64,000 nucleotides of DNA, from NCBI RefSeq assembly GCF_008711175.1, contig NZ_VWNF01000004.1:18402-82401 (forward strand), written 5' to 3'. Below are positions 8,360 to 18,264 of the stretch, in pieces; positions within the stretch are counted from its first letter, which is position 1, and every line of letters begins with the position of its first letter. The stretch is from Nesterenkonia ebinurensis (lineage in GTDB: Bacteria; Actinomycetota; Actinomycetes; Actinomycetales; Micrococcaceae). The notes under the pieces are model-generated. The model saw only the letters and a list, made by a program, of their open reading frames with translations, did no database searches and was not told where the DNA came from. A program made the position numbers and the translations under genes.

Positions 8360-9406
8360 TTACGAGGCGAGCAGGCGGCGTCGTTCTTCTGCAATGTCGT
8401 AGTCCGCGGCGGGCCAGCGCAGATTCAGATCGGCCAGGGCCGCGATGAGGATCTCCTGCACCGCGAGTCGGGAGTACCATTTGCGGTTGGCACCGATCAC
8501 ATGCCAGGGGGCGTGATCAGCATCGGTGGCCTCCAGCAGCCCGGCGTAGACGATCTGGAATGTACCGAACTCATCCCGGGCATCGGCGTCTGAAGGATCG
8601 TACTTCCAGTGCTTATGCTCCCGGTCCAGCCGGGAGACCAGCCGGTCCAGCTGCTCCTGGGGCGAGATGTGCAGCATGACTTTGACGATCACGAACCCGC
8701 GCCGCACCAGCTCGCGTTCAAAAAACTGCAGGGCCTCCACCCGCTCGGCCAGCTGATCCTCGTCATGAGTCCCGGTGACCGCCGGGACCAGCACATCCTC
8801 GTAGTGGGAACGGTCGAAGACCCCCACATGGCCGGGGGTGGGCAGCCGTTGGATCACTCGCTGCAAATAGTGCTGGCGCAGCTGCCGCGCAGTGGGCTTG
8901 CCGAAGGCCGCCACATCCACGCCCAACGGGTCCATCGCGCCGACCACGGACTTGACCATGCCGCCCTTGCCCGAGGCATCCATGCCCTGCAGCACCAGCA
9001 GCACCCGAGGTCCCGGCTCCAACTCGACCAGAAGCTCCTCGACCTGAGAATCGAAGAGCTTCTTGCGCCGAGCGTCCTCCTCGTGGTCCCGCTCCGGCGC
9101 CCGGTCGGCGATCGCGGTGAGCACTGCGTTGCGCTCAGCTGATGGGGCAGCTGCCACATGCGCCCAGAGCAGCTCCTGCAGGTCGGCCAGCAGCTCAGCG
9201 CGCCGGCTCAGGGCTTTCCGCCCTGCCTTCTTCCTCCCGTCGAATCCGGTACGCCGCCGGGTGGGCACCTCAGAGAGGTTCAGCGGGGATTCATACTGGT
9301 TCACCCGCCACAGGCTTCGCGGGTCGCCGTCGAAGGGGTTGCCCTCAACACTGGGCCCGGGCACTCCGGTGAGCTTCACGTCCAGGGACTGCAGCGGCGT
9401 CGTCAT
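8360..9406 (-). CDS. Polyphosphate kinase 2 family protein
   Basis: PPK2-type phosphotransferase (348 aa), which moves phosphate between polyphosphate and nucleoside mono- or diphosphates. The P-loop LQGMDASGKGG lies near residue 140, the Walker-B-like GVFDRSHYEDVLV follows, and the lid Arg cluster is in the LVSRLDREHKHWKYDPSD region. The N-terminal ~90 residues are an extension ahead of the kinase core. ATG at 9406 is 9 bases from GAGGAG; the ATG at 9412 is only 3 bases away and is less likely. It diverges from rmuC. Donor and acceptor specificity cannot be assigned by eye. Confidence 0.88.
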   Translation of the reverse strand: MTTPLQSLDVKLTGVPGPSVEGNPFDGDPRSLWRVNQYESPLNLSEVPTRRRTGFDGRKKAGRKALSRRAELLADLQELLWAHVAAAPSAERNAVLTAIADRAPERDHEEDARRKKLFDSQVEELLVELEPGPRVLLVLQGMDASGKGGMVKSVVGAMDPLGVDVAAFGKPTARQLRQHYLQRVIQRLPTPGHVGVFDRSHYEDVLVPAVTGTHDEDQLAERVEALQFFERELVRRGFVIVKVMLHISPQEQLDRLVSRLDREHKHWKYDPSDADARDEFGTFQIVYAGLLEATDADHAPWHVIGANRKWYSRLAVQEILIAALADLNLRWPAADYDIAEERRRLLAS

Positions 9407-9514
9407 CCTCATCTACTCCTCTTGCTCCAGTAAGGGCAGAAACGTTTCCCCTATCCAACCAGATTTCCGGTGCTCCCCGTGGCGGCCGGGGTCATCTCCG
9501 GGGGGAGTGGCACA

Positions 9515-10723
9515 GTGGTGGGTATGGATTGGACACAAATTCTGCTGGGGCTGGCTCTCGGAGTGCTGATCGGCGCAGCCGGCGCCTGGGGCTGGAAGAA
9601 AAAGTACGACGACGCCGGGTCGGCTCGGGTGCGCGAGGAGTTGGCAGAGAGCCGGGCTGAAAGCGCTAGGTTGGGTGCTGAGCTGGGTTCCGCGCAGCAA
9701 CAGCTGGCAGCTGCCCAGGGCCGGCTGGAGGAGATTCAGCGGCAGCGGGCTGATGAGACTCACGCTGCCGCTGAACGTGAGTCCGTGCTGGAGATGCTGC
9801 ACCCGGTGCGGCAGGGGGTCACCGAGCTGCAGCGGCGGATTCTTCAGCTGGAGCATGAGCGCTCTGCCCAACACTCCAAGCTCAGCCAACAGCTGGCCGC
9901 TGCCGCACAGACCGATGCCCGCATCATCGAGTCCACCCAGACCTTACTGGGCTCACTGCACTCCACCTCTGCCCGCGGACACTGGGGCGAGGTGCAGCTG
10001 CGCCGGGTAGTGGAGGCTGCCGGAATGCGACCCCATGTGGACTTCACCGAGCAGACCTCCGTCACAAGGCCTGAGGGTGAGCGGCTGCGCCCGGATATGG
10101 TGGTGAATCTTCCCGGCCACCGGCAGCTGGTGTTGGACGCCAAGGCTCCACTGCACCCCAATGAGCCGGTGCTGCAAGCCAAAGCGCTGCGGGCCCGGGT
10201 GGAGGAACTGGCCAAGAAGCAGTACTGGCAGGCCGTGGAGCTCTCCCCCGAGGTGGTGTTCTGCTTTGTGCCTGCTGAGTCCCTGCTCTCAGCCGCCACC
10301 GAGGCTGATCCGCAGCTGTTGGACTGGGCTCTGACCAAGGGCGTCACACTGGTCTCTCCCGCCTCGCTGCTGGCTGCCCTGAAGGCGGTGGAGACCGCTT
10401 GGCGGCAGGAGCGGCTTGCTGCGAACATCAAGGAGGTGGTGGACCATTCCCGGGAGCTCTACCGGCGGCTGACTGCGATGAGCGGGCACCTCTCGGAGAC
10501 CGGCCAGCGGCTGAGCCAGGCAGTGGCCGCCTACAACAAGCTGATCGGCAGCCTGGAACGCCGGGTGCTGCCGCAGGCGGAGGCGTTGGGTCGGCTGGAG
10601 GTGGGCCCCTCCGCTGAGGGCGGCCTGGAGAATCTCGGCGAGACGCTGCGCACCGAGCAGGTCAACGCTGAGATCAGCCCCCTCGGTCCGCGGTTGTCCC
10701 TCAGTGATGCCCCTGCAGAGTGA
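9515..10723 (+). CDS. rmuC: DNA recombination protein RmuC
   Basis: RmuC family (402 aa), linked in E. coli to limiting inversions at short repeats. It has one N-terminal membrane segment (QILLGLALGVLIGAAGAWGW), then a Glu/Gln/Ala-rich coiled coil of about 110 residues. The nuclease-fold RmuC domain follows, with GHWGEVQLRRVVEAAGM, RPDMVVNLPG and LVLDAKAP. A GTG at 9515 has GGGGGAG 7 bases upstream; the ATG at 9524 is a close alternative. The stop lies one base from the stop of the convergent SLC13 gene, leaving no room for a separate terminator. Confidence 0.92.
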   Translation: MVGMDWTQILLGLALGVLIGAAGAWGWKKKYDDAGSARVREELAESRAESARLGAELGSAQQQLAAAQGRLEEIQRQRADETHAAAERESVLEMLHPVRQGVTELQRRILQLEHERSAQHSKLSQQLAAAAQTDARIIESTQTLLGSLHSTSARGHWGEVQLRRVVEAAGMRPHVDFTEQTSVTRPEGERLRPDMVVNLPGHRQLVLDAKAPLHPNEPVLQAKALRARVEELAKKQYWQAVELSPEVVFCFVPAESLLSAATEADPQLLDWALTKGVTLVSPASLLAALKAVETAWRQERLAANIKEVVDHSRELYRRLTAMSGHLSETGQRLSQAVAAYNKLIGSLERRVLPQAEALGRLEVGPSAEGGLENLGETLRTEQVNAEISPLGPRLSLSDAPAE

Positions 10724-10724
10724 G

Positions 10725-12419
10725 TCAGAGGCTGATGCCAAAGACCCAGAGCAGCAAAGTCATGCTGATGATGGTGACCACCACCACGCCTGCGATGTTC
10801 AGCAGCGCCCCGCCCTTGACCATCTGCCCGATGGTCACATAGCCGGAGCCGTAGGCGATCGCGTTCGGCGGAGTGGCCACCGGCAGCATGAACGCGCAGG
10901 TCGCGGCCAGTGCCACCGGCGCGGCCAGCACCAGCGGGTCCACCCCGGTGCCCATCGCCACCCCTGCCGCCACCGGCACAAAGATCGTGGCCGTAGCGGT
11001 GTTGGAGGTCATCTCGGTCAGGATCAGCACACCGACCACCGCGACTGCCACCAGCACCCAAACCGGGATGCCGTCCAGTGCCTCCATCTGCACGCCGAGC
11101 CAGGCGGAGAGCCCGGAGGCGCTGAACTGTCCGGAGAGCGCCAGGCCCCCGCCGAAGAGCAGCAGGATGCCCCAGGGCAGCTTGACCGCGGACTCCCAGT
11201 CCAGCAGGCGTACGCCCTTCTTGGCGTCTCCGCCGGCCGGCAGCAGGAACAGCAGTGCGGCGATGGACATTGCGATCCCGGCGTCGTCGATGAATGGTGA
11301 GGCATCCTCGTCCAGAACGCCGATCTCGGCCAGCAGGTCGGTGCCGAGTGGAATGAAGACCCAAGAACATGCGGCCAGCGCAAAGATCAGCAGCACGCGC
11401 AGTTCGCCCTGGCTCATCCGGCCTAGCTTGGCCAGTTCCTCCTTAATCAGCTCAGCACCACCGGGGATGTTGTCAATCTCGGGGCGGAAGACCACTTTGG
11501 TGATCAGGAACCACGTGATGATCATCATCACGACCGAAACCGGCACACCCACCAGCATCCACTGGCCGAAGTTGATGTTGACCCCATGCTCGGTGCCCAT
11601 ATATCCCACGAGGAAAGTGTTGGGCGGAGTACCGATGATCGTGCCCAGCGAGCCGATGGAAGCTGCGTAGGCGATGCCCAGCATCAGTGCGGTGCCGAAA
11701 TTGGACTTGATGGCCTCCTGCTTACTCTCATCCTGCTCGGCTTGGCTCTCAGGTCCGGCCGCGGAGGGGTCCTCGCCAGCCAGGATCTTACGCACCAGCA
11801 TCAGCACAGAGAGGCCGATCGGCAGCATCATCACCGCAGTGGCAGTGTTGGACACCCACATGGAGAGAAAACCGGTGGCGATCATGAAACCGCCGATCAG
11901 AGCAGCGGGCTTGGAACCCATCATTCGCAGGGTCAGCAGCGCTATACGGCGGTGCAGGTTCCAGCGCTGCATCGCCAGAGCCAGCATGAACCCGCCCATG
12001 AAGATGAAGATGATGTTGTTTCCGTAGGAGGCCCCAATCGCGTCCACGGTGACTCCCCCGGCCGGCTCGTCGCCGGATCCGTGGTCGTCCTCCGGGACCA
12101 GCACCGGGAAGATGATCAGCGGCAGCAGCGCTGTGGCCGGAATCGGGATCGCCTCGGTCATCCACCACACGGCCATCAGCACTGCGGTGGCCGCAGTCAG
12201 CCTCAGCCAGACCTCCAAGTCTCCAGGCATGATCACGTAGACCAACAGGGCTGCCGCCAGTCCGCCGAAGAGTCCGATGAGGCGGCGCATCAGGGTCGGC
12301 TTCTCGAAGCCTTCTGCCTGGTGACCGGCAGAGAGATCGGATCGTTCCCGCTTGGACTGCTCCTTGGGGTCGTACTGCTGTAGGTGTGCCCCTTCCACCT
12401 TGGACCGGGGAGGCGTCAT
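10725..12419 (-). CDS. SLC13 (DASS) family anion symporter
   Basis: Polytopic carrier (564 aa) of the divalent-anion:Na+ symporter family, which moves dicarboxylates, citrate or sulfate. About 60 charged N-terminal residues precede the first helix. Family marks include WWMTEAIPIPATALLPL, the SNTATA motifs (WVSNTATAVMMLPIG and TSNTATATIFVPV) and ATPPNAIAYGSG at the C-terminus. The start at 12419 has AGGAG 8 bases upstream. It converges with rmuC and follows the MFS gene on the same strand. The symmetric SNT repeats make the family assignment firm; the substrate is not settled. Confidence 0.9.
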   Translation of the reverse strand: MTPPRSKVEGAHLQQYDPKEQSKRERSDLSAGHQAEGFEKPTLMRRLIGLFGGLAAALLVYVIMPGDLEVWLRLTAATAVLMAVWWMTEAIPIPATALLPLIIFPVLVPEDDHGSGDEPAGGVTVDAIGASYGNNIIFIFMGGFMLALAMQRWNLHRRIALLTLRMMGSKPAALIGGFMIATGFLSMWVSNTATAVMMLPIGLSVLMLVRKILAGEDPSAAGPESQAEQDESKQEAIKSNFGTALMLGIAYAASIGSLGTIIGTPPNTFLVGYMGTEHGVNINFGQWMLVGVPVSVVMMIITWFLITKVVFRPEIDNIPGGAELIKEELAKLGRMSQGELRVLLIFALAACSWVFIPLGTDLLAEIGVLDEDASPFIDDAGIAMSIAALLFLLPAGGDAKKGVRLLDWESAVKLPWGILLLFGGGLALSGQFSASGLSAWLGVQMEALDGIPVWVLVAVAVVGVLILTEMTSNTATATIFVPVAAGVAMGTGVDPLVLAAPVALAATCAFMLPVATPPNAIAYGSGYVTIGQMVKGGALLNIAGVVVVTIISMTLLLWVFGISL

Positions 12420-12469
12420 GGTATGTACTCCTATAGGTTGTGGCATGATTCACAGAAATGCTACGCTCT

Positions 12470-12496
12470 GAACCCTGAGAGTTTCCTGGAGGGTTC
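12470..12496. repeat. Short inverted repeat between carrier genes
   Basis: GAACCCT and AGGGTTC, 7-bp arms around a 13-base loop, lie between the stop of the MFS gene and the start of the SLC13 gene, both on the minus strand. There is no U-tract, so it may be a weak terminator or an operator. Support is only the symmetry and position. Confidence 0.25.
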
Positions 12497-12524
12497 TAGT
12501 GTTACTGCAGTTCAGCCGCCGGAT

Positions 12525-13709
12525 TCAGTTACGCGGCAGTACCATCACCACCAGCAGGGTGGCCGCCACCGCCAATGCTGCAACCATACCCACTGTGCCC
12601 GGCCAGCCCGCCCAGTACAGGAACGTTCCCCCCAGGTAGCCGAAGACCGAAGAGCCGCCGTAGTAGCCCAGGTTGTACAGCGAGGCCGACTGCGAGCGCC
12701 CGGCCACAGCGGAGGCCCCTGCCCAGCCGGAGGCGATGGCATGGGCCGCAAAGAACCCGGCAGTCAGCACCACCACACCGGTGACGATCACCCACAGATT
12801 CGGCACCAACGTCAGCACCACGCCGCTGATCATCACCAGATTGCCCCCGATCAGCACCGTCTTGCGGCCATACCGGGTGGCCAGCGCCCCAGCCCGCGGG
12901 GAGGAGAAGGTCCCGGCCAGATAGGCCAGGAAGATCAGACTGGTCAGCCACAGGGGCAGTCCGAAGGGCGGTTCAGCCAGGTAGAAGGCCAGGTAGTTGT
13001 ACATGGCAACGAACCCGCCCATAGTCAGGAAGCCCTGCAGGTAAATGACCCACAGGGCGGCTGAGCGCAGGTTGCCCAGCAGCTGACCCACGGCTTCGCC
13101 GAACCGACTCCGGCCAGGGGTGAAGTGCTGTGCCCGCGGGGCCAGCTTCAGGAAGGCCAGCACGCAGAGCACCGCGATGCCGGTCACCACCAGCATCCCG
13201 GTCTTCCAGCCCAGTTGCTCGCCGATGGGTGCTGCGATGATTCGCCCGGACAGCCCACCGATGGTGGTGCCGGCGATGTAGGTGCCCGCAGCGACTGCGG
13301 CCACCTTGGCGCTGACCTCCTCATTCAAATAGGCCACCGCCAGGGCGGGTACACCACCGAGCATGAATCCTTCGAAAAGGCGCATCGTCAGAGCCAGCCA
13401 GAAGGTGGGCATCGCCACGGTGAGCACCGCGAAGACACAGGCAAGGCTGATCGCGGCCAGCATCGCCTGCTTGCGTCCGGCAGCATCCCCGATGTATGAC
13501 CACGGGATCACGCCCAAGGCCAGGCCGAGGGTGGCAGCGGAGATCATCAGCGCAGACTCATCGGGTGTAACCCCCAAATCCACCGCGATCAGCGGCAGCA
13601 GCCCCTGCGGGGAGTAGAGCTGGGCGAAGGTGGCGACTCCGATGAAGAACAAGGCCGCCAGCAGCCGCCGATAGGGCGGGGAGCCAGGTTGAAGACGCTC
13701 AGATGACAT
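12525..13709 (-). CDS. MFS transporter (YnfM-like)
   Basis: Major facilitator protein (394 aa) with twelve predicted helices. The loop 2-3 motif is GDAAGRKQAM, and its repeat in the second half is ATRYGRKTV. Early helices (FIGVATFAQLYSPQGLLPLIA) resemble the YnfM/arabinose-efflux branch, so export of a small molecule is likely. Its start overlaps the stop of the TSUP gene by 11 bp, so the two are co-transcribed. Substrate unknown. Confidence 0.85.
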   Translation of the reverse strand: MSSERLQPGSPPYRRLLAALFFIGVATFAQLYSPQGLLPLIAVDLGVTPDESALMISAATLGLALGVIPWSYIGDAAGRKQAMLAAISLACVFAVLTVAMPTFWLALTMRLFEGFMLGGVPALAVAYLNEEVSAKVAAVAAGTYIAGTTIGGLSGRIIAAPIGEQLGWKTGMLVVTGIAVLCVLAFLKLAPRAQHFTPGRSRFGEAVGQLLGNLRSAALWVIYLQGFLTMGGFVAMYNYLAFYLAEPPFGLPLWLTSLIFLAYLAGTFSSPRAGALATRYGRKTVLIGGNLVMISGVVLTLVPNLWVIVTGVVVLTAGFFAAHAIASGWAGASAVAGRSQSASLYNLGYYGGSSVFGYLGGTFLYWAGWPGTVGMVAALAVAATLLVVMVLPRN

Positions 13710-14460
13710 CGATGATGCCTCGCACTATCGCACCAGCCCCGCCGAGTCCGGCCAGAGTCATCGCCAGGGTCCGGGCCGCAGGGACCGAGACCACTTTGGC
13801 CAGCGGAGCTGCGATGAGGATGCCCAGGAGCACGGTGAGCACGATTCCGGCGAACAGCCAGCCGAAGGGCACACCCACTCCCCCGTCGGTACTCACCGAG
13901 CCCAGCGCCAGCTTGGACACCACCGAGGCTGCTCCCATCGTCATGAAGATCGGCTGCAGGGTGGCGGCGAAGGAGCGCTGCTCCCAACGGGAGAGCCTGG
14001 AGTAGATGACCATCACCGGGGCGGCCACCCCGGAGGTGGTGTTGAAGAATCCGCCGATCAGCCCGGCCAGCACCGCCGGCAGCCGGGAAGTCCATTCGGG
14101 CAGGCGGCGCAGCGTGACGGTGACCAGCAGAGCGGCCACCACGATCGAGCCCAGGATGATCGAGAGCCAACCAGCCGAGAGTATCCCCACCAGCCAGGCG
14201 CCCGGCCAGGCGCCGATCACTGCGGCCGGGATGATCAGCCAGAACTTCCGCCAGTTGATCGCGCTCCAGACGCTGAGCATGATCAGGCACCCTGAAACCA
14301 CCGTGGTCATGTTGGTGACCAGCACTCCGAAGGCCGGGCCGAGCAGCAGGGACAGCACGGGGGCCACCACCAGGCCGACACCAGTGCCGGAGAGCCGCTG
14401 CAGGATAGTGCCGATGAGCACCGCTGCTGCGATGATGCTCAGAGTGCCGGCAATGTCCAC
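13699..14460 (-). CDS. TSUP family permease (TauE/SafE)
   Basis: Sulfite-exporter-type permease (253 aa) with about eight hydrophobic helices arranged as two halves. The Gly-rich motif LSGTGVGLVVAPVLSLLLGPAFG near the N-terminus and its counterpart LAGLIGGFFNTTSGVAAPVMVIY in the middle are typical of TauE/SafE proteins. Members move sulfite, sulfonates or other organic anions. It is the first gene of a pair with the MFS transporter. A 72-bp hairpin repeat lies upstream, between it and ispH. Confidence 0.87.
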   Translation of the reverse strand: MDIAGTLSIIAAAVLIGTILQRLSGTGVGLVVAPVLSLLLGPAFGVLVTNMTTVVSGCLIMLSVWSAINWRKFWLIIPAAVIGAWPGAWLVGILSAGWLSIILGSIVVAALLVTVTLRRLPEWTSRLPAVLAGLIGGFFNTTSGVAAPVMVIYSRLSRWEQRSFAATLQPIFMTMGAASVVSKLALGSVSTDGGVGVPFGWLFAGIVLTVLLGILIAAPLAKVVSVPAARTLAMTLAGLGGAGAIVRGIIDVI

Positions 14461-14523
14461 CCGATCATCGTAAACCTCTGGCCCTCAGCCGGTGCCCTTC
14501 CCGCACGGGTTGGCGTCCGTCAA

Positions 14524-14595
14524 CGGTTTGTCAGGCACTTGTTGGAAGATCTGCCTCTCATGAGACCATGACAATCCGATAAGTGCCTGATTTTG
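14524..14595. repeat. 72-bp dispersed hairpin repeat, copy 1
   Basis: Intergenic element between the ispH stop and the TSUP start. A 16-base arm at 14531-14546 pairs with 14575-14590 (ten perfect outer pairs, then G-U wobbles), with a loop centred on CTCATGA. It matches 51491-51562 at 57 of 72 positions by hand alignment, same length, including the flanks CGGTTT and TTTTG. Differences in the arms tend to keep pairing at several positions, which suggests selection on the folded form. Confidence 0.65.
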
Positions 14596-14617
14596 CGTGG
14601 ATGGGAGGGGCGGAGGC

Positions 14618-15742
14618 TCAGCGGGTGGAGCAGGCGGAGCGCTTGCGACCGCCTCGGCCGACGTCACTGTGGCCGGCCTCCTGCAGCGCCTTGCGGATTT
14701 CTTTGGGCAGCGAGAAGACGATGTCCTCCTCCGCGGTGACGATCTCCTCCGGATCTCCGTAGCCGTACTCGGCCAGCAGCCGCAGCACATCCTGGACCAG
14801 CACCTCGGGCACTGAGGCGCCGGAGGTCACACCCACAGTCTGGGCCTCGGCGAACCAGGACTCGTCCACCTGGTTGGCGAAGTCCACCCGCTCGGCGCGC
14901 TTGGCGCCGTACTCCTTGGCCACCTCTTTGAGCCGCACGGAATTGGAGGAGTTGGCTGAACCGACCACGATCACCAGATCCGACTCCGGGGCGATCTTCT
15001 TGATCGCCGCCTGACGGTTGGAGGTCGCATAGCAGATGTCATCCGAAGGAGGATCCTGGAGGTTCGGGAACCGTTCCCGGAGCTTCTGAACCGTCTCCAT
15101 CGTCTCGTCCACCGAAAGTGTGGTCTGCGAGAGCCAGATGAGCCGGTCCGGATCAGGAACGTCGATCTGGTCGACCTCCCACGGACCGTTGACAATCGTG
15201 GTGCTCTCCGGGGCGTGCCCATAGGTTCCTTCAACCTCCTCGTGCCCGTCGTGACCGATCAGCAGGATGTGGAAGTCATCCTTGGTGGTGAAGCGCACTG
15301 CCTCCCGGTGCACCTTGGTCACCAAGGGGCAGGTGGCATCGATAGTCTGCAGCTTCCGCTCGGCCGCTTCAGTCTTCACCGCCGGGGATACCCCGTGGGC
15401 GGAGAAGACGATCAGCTCGCCTTCAGGAACCTCCTCGGTGTCCTCAACAAAAATCACGCCCTTCTCGGTCAGAGTGTCCACCACATGCCGGTTATGCACG
15501 ATCTCCTTACGCACATAGACCGGTGGTCCGTACTGCTCCAGGGCCTTCTCCACAGCCACCACCGCGCGGTCCACCCCCGCGCAGTAACCACGGGGGGCAG
15601 CCAGCAGCACACGCTTCTCACCGGTGAAGCTCTGCGCTGCGGCAATCTCCTCCGGACTGCGCCGCTTACGGGGCACCTGCGGGGTGGGCATCGAGATGTG
15701 CTTGCGGCGCGTCGTCGGGGCTTCCGGCGTCGTGATCGTCAT
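14618..15742 (-). CDS. ispH: 4-hydroxy-3-methylbut-2-enyl diphosphate reductase
   Basis: Last enzyme of the MEP isoprenoid pathway: reduces HMBPP to IPP and DMAPP with a [4Fe-4S] cluster. The three cluster cysteines are in [12 protein letters not shown] (C54), [12 protein letters not shown] and [10 protein letters not shown]. The catalytic Glu and HGV motif (FSAHGVSP) and [17 protein letters not shown] for substrate binding are present. The first ~40 residues are a variable extension; an internal ATG at 15691 is a possible later start, and neither start has a strong SD. It follows a membrane-protein gene on the same strand. Confidence 0.95.
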   Translation of the reverse strand: MTITTPEAPTTRRKHISMPTPQVPRKRRSPEEIAAAQSFTGEKRVLLAAPRGYCAGVDRAVVAVEKALEQYGPPVYVRKEIVHNRHVVDTLTEKGVIFVEDTEEVPEGELIVFSAHGVSPAVKTEAAERKLQTIDATCPLVTKVHREAVRFTTKDDFHILLIGHDGHEEVEGTYGHAPESTTIVNGPWEVDQIDVPDPDRLIWLSQTTLSVDETMETVQKLRERFPNLQDPPSDDICYATSNRQAAIKKIAPESDLVIVVGSANSSNSVRLKEVAKEYGAKRAERVDFANQVDESWFAEAQTVGVTSGASVPEVLVQDVLRLLAEYGYGDPEEIVTAEEDIVFSLPKEIRKALQEAGHSDVGRGGRKRSACSTR

Positions 15743-15766
15743 AGCACCGAGTGTACCGGCGTGAGC

Positions 15767-16678
15767 TTAACGGCGGCGGGACGGGGTGAGCAGCGCTCCG
15801 GCCATCCCGATGAGCACCACGCCGCCGGCGATTCCGCTGAACACCCACCAGGGCGGCTGGGCCCAGCTGGTGAACCGGGTCTGCACGTGGTCCAGAATCA
15901 CCGCGCCGGCCTCGGGCACTCCGGGCGGGTGCTGCAGATCAGGTGAGGCGATGCCGGTGACGATCCATAGGCCCAGCCCTGCGGCCAGCACCGCCGCCCC
16001 GGCCAGCGCGTACCAGCGGGTCCGACCGGTGCCGATGAGCAGGCCTGCCACCGCCAGCACGGCAGCCCCGATGCCGTAGAACAGCCACCAGCGGCTGAAC
16101 GCGGCGATGCTGGCCCAGGTATAGGGGTCCGCCTCTGAGTCAGCAGCTGCTTGGATATCGATCTCGATCTCCGGAGCGATGAAGTCGAAAGTCTCCAGGT
16201 TGATCCCCGGCACCCATCCGGCGATATCAGCCAGTCCTTCGCGCAGCGGTGCGGTCATTGCCTCAGCGATGGGGGTCAGCTCCAGCTCGATATCGAGTTC
16301 GCTGGTGTCCCCGCTGCTGCCTGCGGCGAAGATCTCCTCCAGCTGTGCGGTGTACCCCGACCGGGTCTGCTGCAGCACATCGTCCCAGGCGGCCAGGGTG
16401 CGCTCATTGTTGAAGGCTTGGGCGAGGATCGGGTTGAGCATCTGGTCGATCCCGCCGGGCACGGCCCACTGCAGCTCCTCGGGCAGCCGGTTGGCGAGGT
16501 CCTCAATGAGCATCTCGGTGACCGCCTGAGAGAATTCCGGCTGCTGGGGCAGAGTACCGGCGATCTCGCGGACCGGCTCCTCGCTGCGCAGCAGCTGGTT
16601 GAGCTGGTAGCCGGCCAGGCCGCCGAAGGACAGCAGACCGGCTAGCAGCAGGCAGAGCACGCTGAGCAGGTTGCGCAT
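15767..16678 (-). CDS. Membrane protein of unknown function
   Basis: A 303-aa protein that I do not recognise. It has one N-terminal membrane segment (residues 3-23), a ~180-residue acidic region predicted to be outside the cytoplasm with many Glu, Leu and Ala, and three membrane segments in the last 110 residues (about 200-218, 224-245, 280-298), ending in SRRR. It precedes ispH by 24 bp on the same strand, so the two probably share a transcript, and it diverges from xseA. The layout resembles conserved hypothetical proteins of actinobacteria. Confidence 0.6.
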   Translation of the reverse strand: MRNLLSVLCLLLAGLLSFGGLAGYQLNQLLRSEEPVREIAGTLPQQPEFSQAVTEMLIEDLANRLPEELQWAVPGGIDQMLNPILAQAFNNERTLAAWDDVLQQTRSGYTAQLEEIFAAGSSGDTSELDIELELTPIAEAMTAPLREGLADIAGWVPGINLETFDFIAPEIEIDIQAAADSEADPYTWASIAAFSRWWLFYGIGAAVLAVAGLLIGTGRTRWYALAGAAVLAAGLGLWIVTGIASPDLQHPPGVPEAGAVILDHVQTRFTSWAQPPWWVFSGIAGGVVLIGMAGALLTPSRRR

Positions 16679-16742
16679 CTGGGATGACTCCTTGCGGCCG
16701 AGGATGGCCGTGTCGGGGGAAGGGACTACTCTAGTTAGGAGT

Positions 16743-18038
16743 ATGAACTACCAGGAGCCGAGTGCCAAAGACCGACCCGTGCTGGCTGCCCTGCCTGCCA
16801 GTTCTCAGGACACCAGTGAGGAGACTCCCTGGCCGCTGAGCCACTTCTCCGGGAAGCTGCGCGCTCATATCGACCGGGTCACCCCCACCTGGGTGGAGGG
16901 TCAGCTGGTGGAGTTCAACCTGCGCAACGGCACAGCGTGGATGACCCTGCGAGACCTTGAACAGGAGATCAGCTTCCAGGCAGTGGCCTGGCGCAATGTG
17001 GCCGGCGGACTGGCTGCCAAGGGTCTGGAGCCGGGCACCCGGGTGGTGGCCCTGGTGAAGCCTTCGCTGTGGGAGAAGTCCGGGCGGCTCTCCCTGGTGA
17101 CTCACCAGATGGAACCGGTGGGGCTGGGTGACCTGCTGGCACGGATTGAACGGATGAAGCAGCAACTAGCCGCCGAGGGTCTGTTCGACGCCGCCCGGAA
17201 GAAGCCGCTGCCGCTGCTGCCCACCAGAATCGGGATCATCACCGGCCGGGACTCCGATGCCAAGAAAGACATTCTGCGCAATGTCACAGCCCGCTGGGCG
17301 GCCGCACAGTTCGAGATCAAGGAGGTAGCCACTCAGGGGCCGATGGCGCCGATTGAGGTGGCCGCAGCCCTGGAGCAGCTGGACGAAGAACCTGAAGTCG
17401 ATGTGATCGTCATTGCCCGCGGCGGCGGCGCCCTGGAAGAGGTGGTGCTGCCGTTCTCCGACGAGCGGCTGGTGCGTGCGGTGGCCGCGGCGAACACTCC
17501 GGTGGTCTCAGCGATCGGGCATGAGGCCGATCGCCCGCTATTGGATGAAGTGGCTGATGTGCGAGCCTCTACCCCCACCGGCTCAGCGAAGCTGCTGGTG
17601 CCTGATGAGGCCGATGAACGGGCCAATATTGACCAGGCACGCAGCCGGCTGGCCCAGGGGGTGGAGCGGATGCTGGCCCGGGAGGCTGAATGGTTGGAGT
17701 CCGTGCGCTCCCGGCCGGTGCTGGCCCAGCCCGAGGCAATGATCCAGGTGCGCGCCGAGGATCTGGCGGGGCTGCGGCGTCGTGCCCTGGTCTCCGCCCA
17801 AACCGCGGTGGACCGGGCTCTCGACTGGGTGGACGCCACTCGCGCCCGGGTGACCGGGCTCTCCCCGCAATCCACCCTGGACCGCGGGTATGCAGTGGTT
17901 CAGCACCAGCGTTCCATCGTGCGCGACGCCGCACAGCTCGCCCCGGGAGCGGCGGTGCAGGTGATGGTGGCCCAAGGAGAGTTTTCTGCCGAAGTGACTG
18001 ATGTGAAGGAGAACGATGAACGAGCCCACAGTGAATGA
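16743..18038 (+). CDS. xseA: Exodeoxyribonuclease VII large subunit
   Basis: Catalytic subunit (431 aa) of exonuclease VII, a single-strand-specific nuclease. The N-terminal OB fold ([18 protein letters not shown] ... [14 protein letters not shown]) is followed by the nuclease domain: [19 protein letters not shown], the [15 protein letters not shown] strand, [24 protein letters not shown], and a long coiled coil before [17 protein letters not shown] at 16743 is taken because upstream residues are not conserved and would overlap the divergent gene. It overlaps xseB by 23 bp, so the subunits are made together. Confidence 0.95.
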   Translation: MNYQEPSAKDRPVLAALPASSQDTSEETPWPLSHFSGKLRAHIDRVTPTWVEGQLVEFNLRNGTAWMTLRDLEQEISFQAVAWRNVAGGLAAKGLEPGTRVVALVKPSLWEKSGRLSLVTHQMEPVGLGDLLARIERMKQQLAAEGLFDAARKKPLPLLPTRIGIITGRDSDAKKDILRNVTARWAAAQFEIKEVATQGPMAPIEVAAALEQLDEEPEVDVIVIARGGGALEEVVLPFSDERLVRAVAAANTPVVSAIGHEADRPLLDEVADVRASTPTGSAKLLVPDEADERANIDQARSRLAQGVERMLAREAEWLESVRSRPVLAQPEAMIQVRAEDLAGLRRRALVSAQTAVDRALDWVDATRARVTGLSPQSTLDRGYAVVQHQRSIVRDAAQLAPGAAVQVMVAQGEFSAEVTDVKENDERAHSE

Positions 18039-18264
18039 TTTCTCAGAGGCCCGGACTGACGATATCGAGCAGCTCAGCTATGAGCAGGCCCGTGATGAGT
18101 TGGTGGCGGTAGTGACAAAACTGGAGGCCGGCGGCGCCCCATTGGAGGAGTCGCTGGCACTGTGGCAGCGCGGTGAGGCATTGGCCGATCGCTGCGAGCG
18201 CTGGTTGGACGGTGCGAGCGCCAAGCTGGATGAGGTCCGCAGCAGCTTGGAGGGACAGGATTAG
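18016..18264 (+). CDS. xseB: Exodeoxyribonuclease VII small subunit
   Basis: Small helical subunit (82 aa) that binds the XseA coiled coil. [45 protein letters not shown] is the family signature, almost the whole protein. The start lies inside the xseA 3' end. Its TAG stop shares bases with the TAA stop of the convergent aminotransferase gene (the four bases TTAG at 18261-18264 serve both). Confidence 0.95.
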   Translation: MNEPTVNDFSEARTDDIEQLSYEQARDELVAVVTKLEAGGAPLEESLALWQRGEALADRCERWLDGASAKLDEVRSSLEGQD

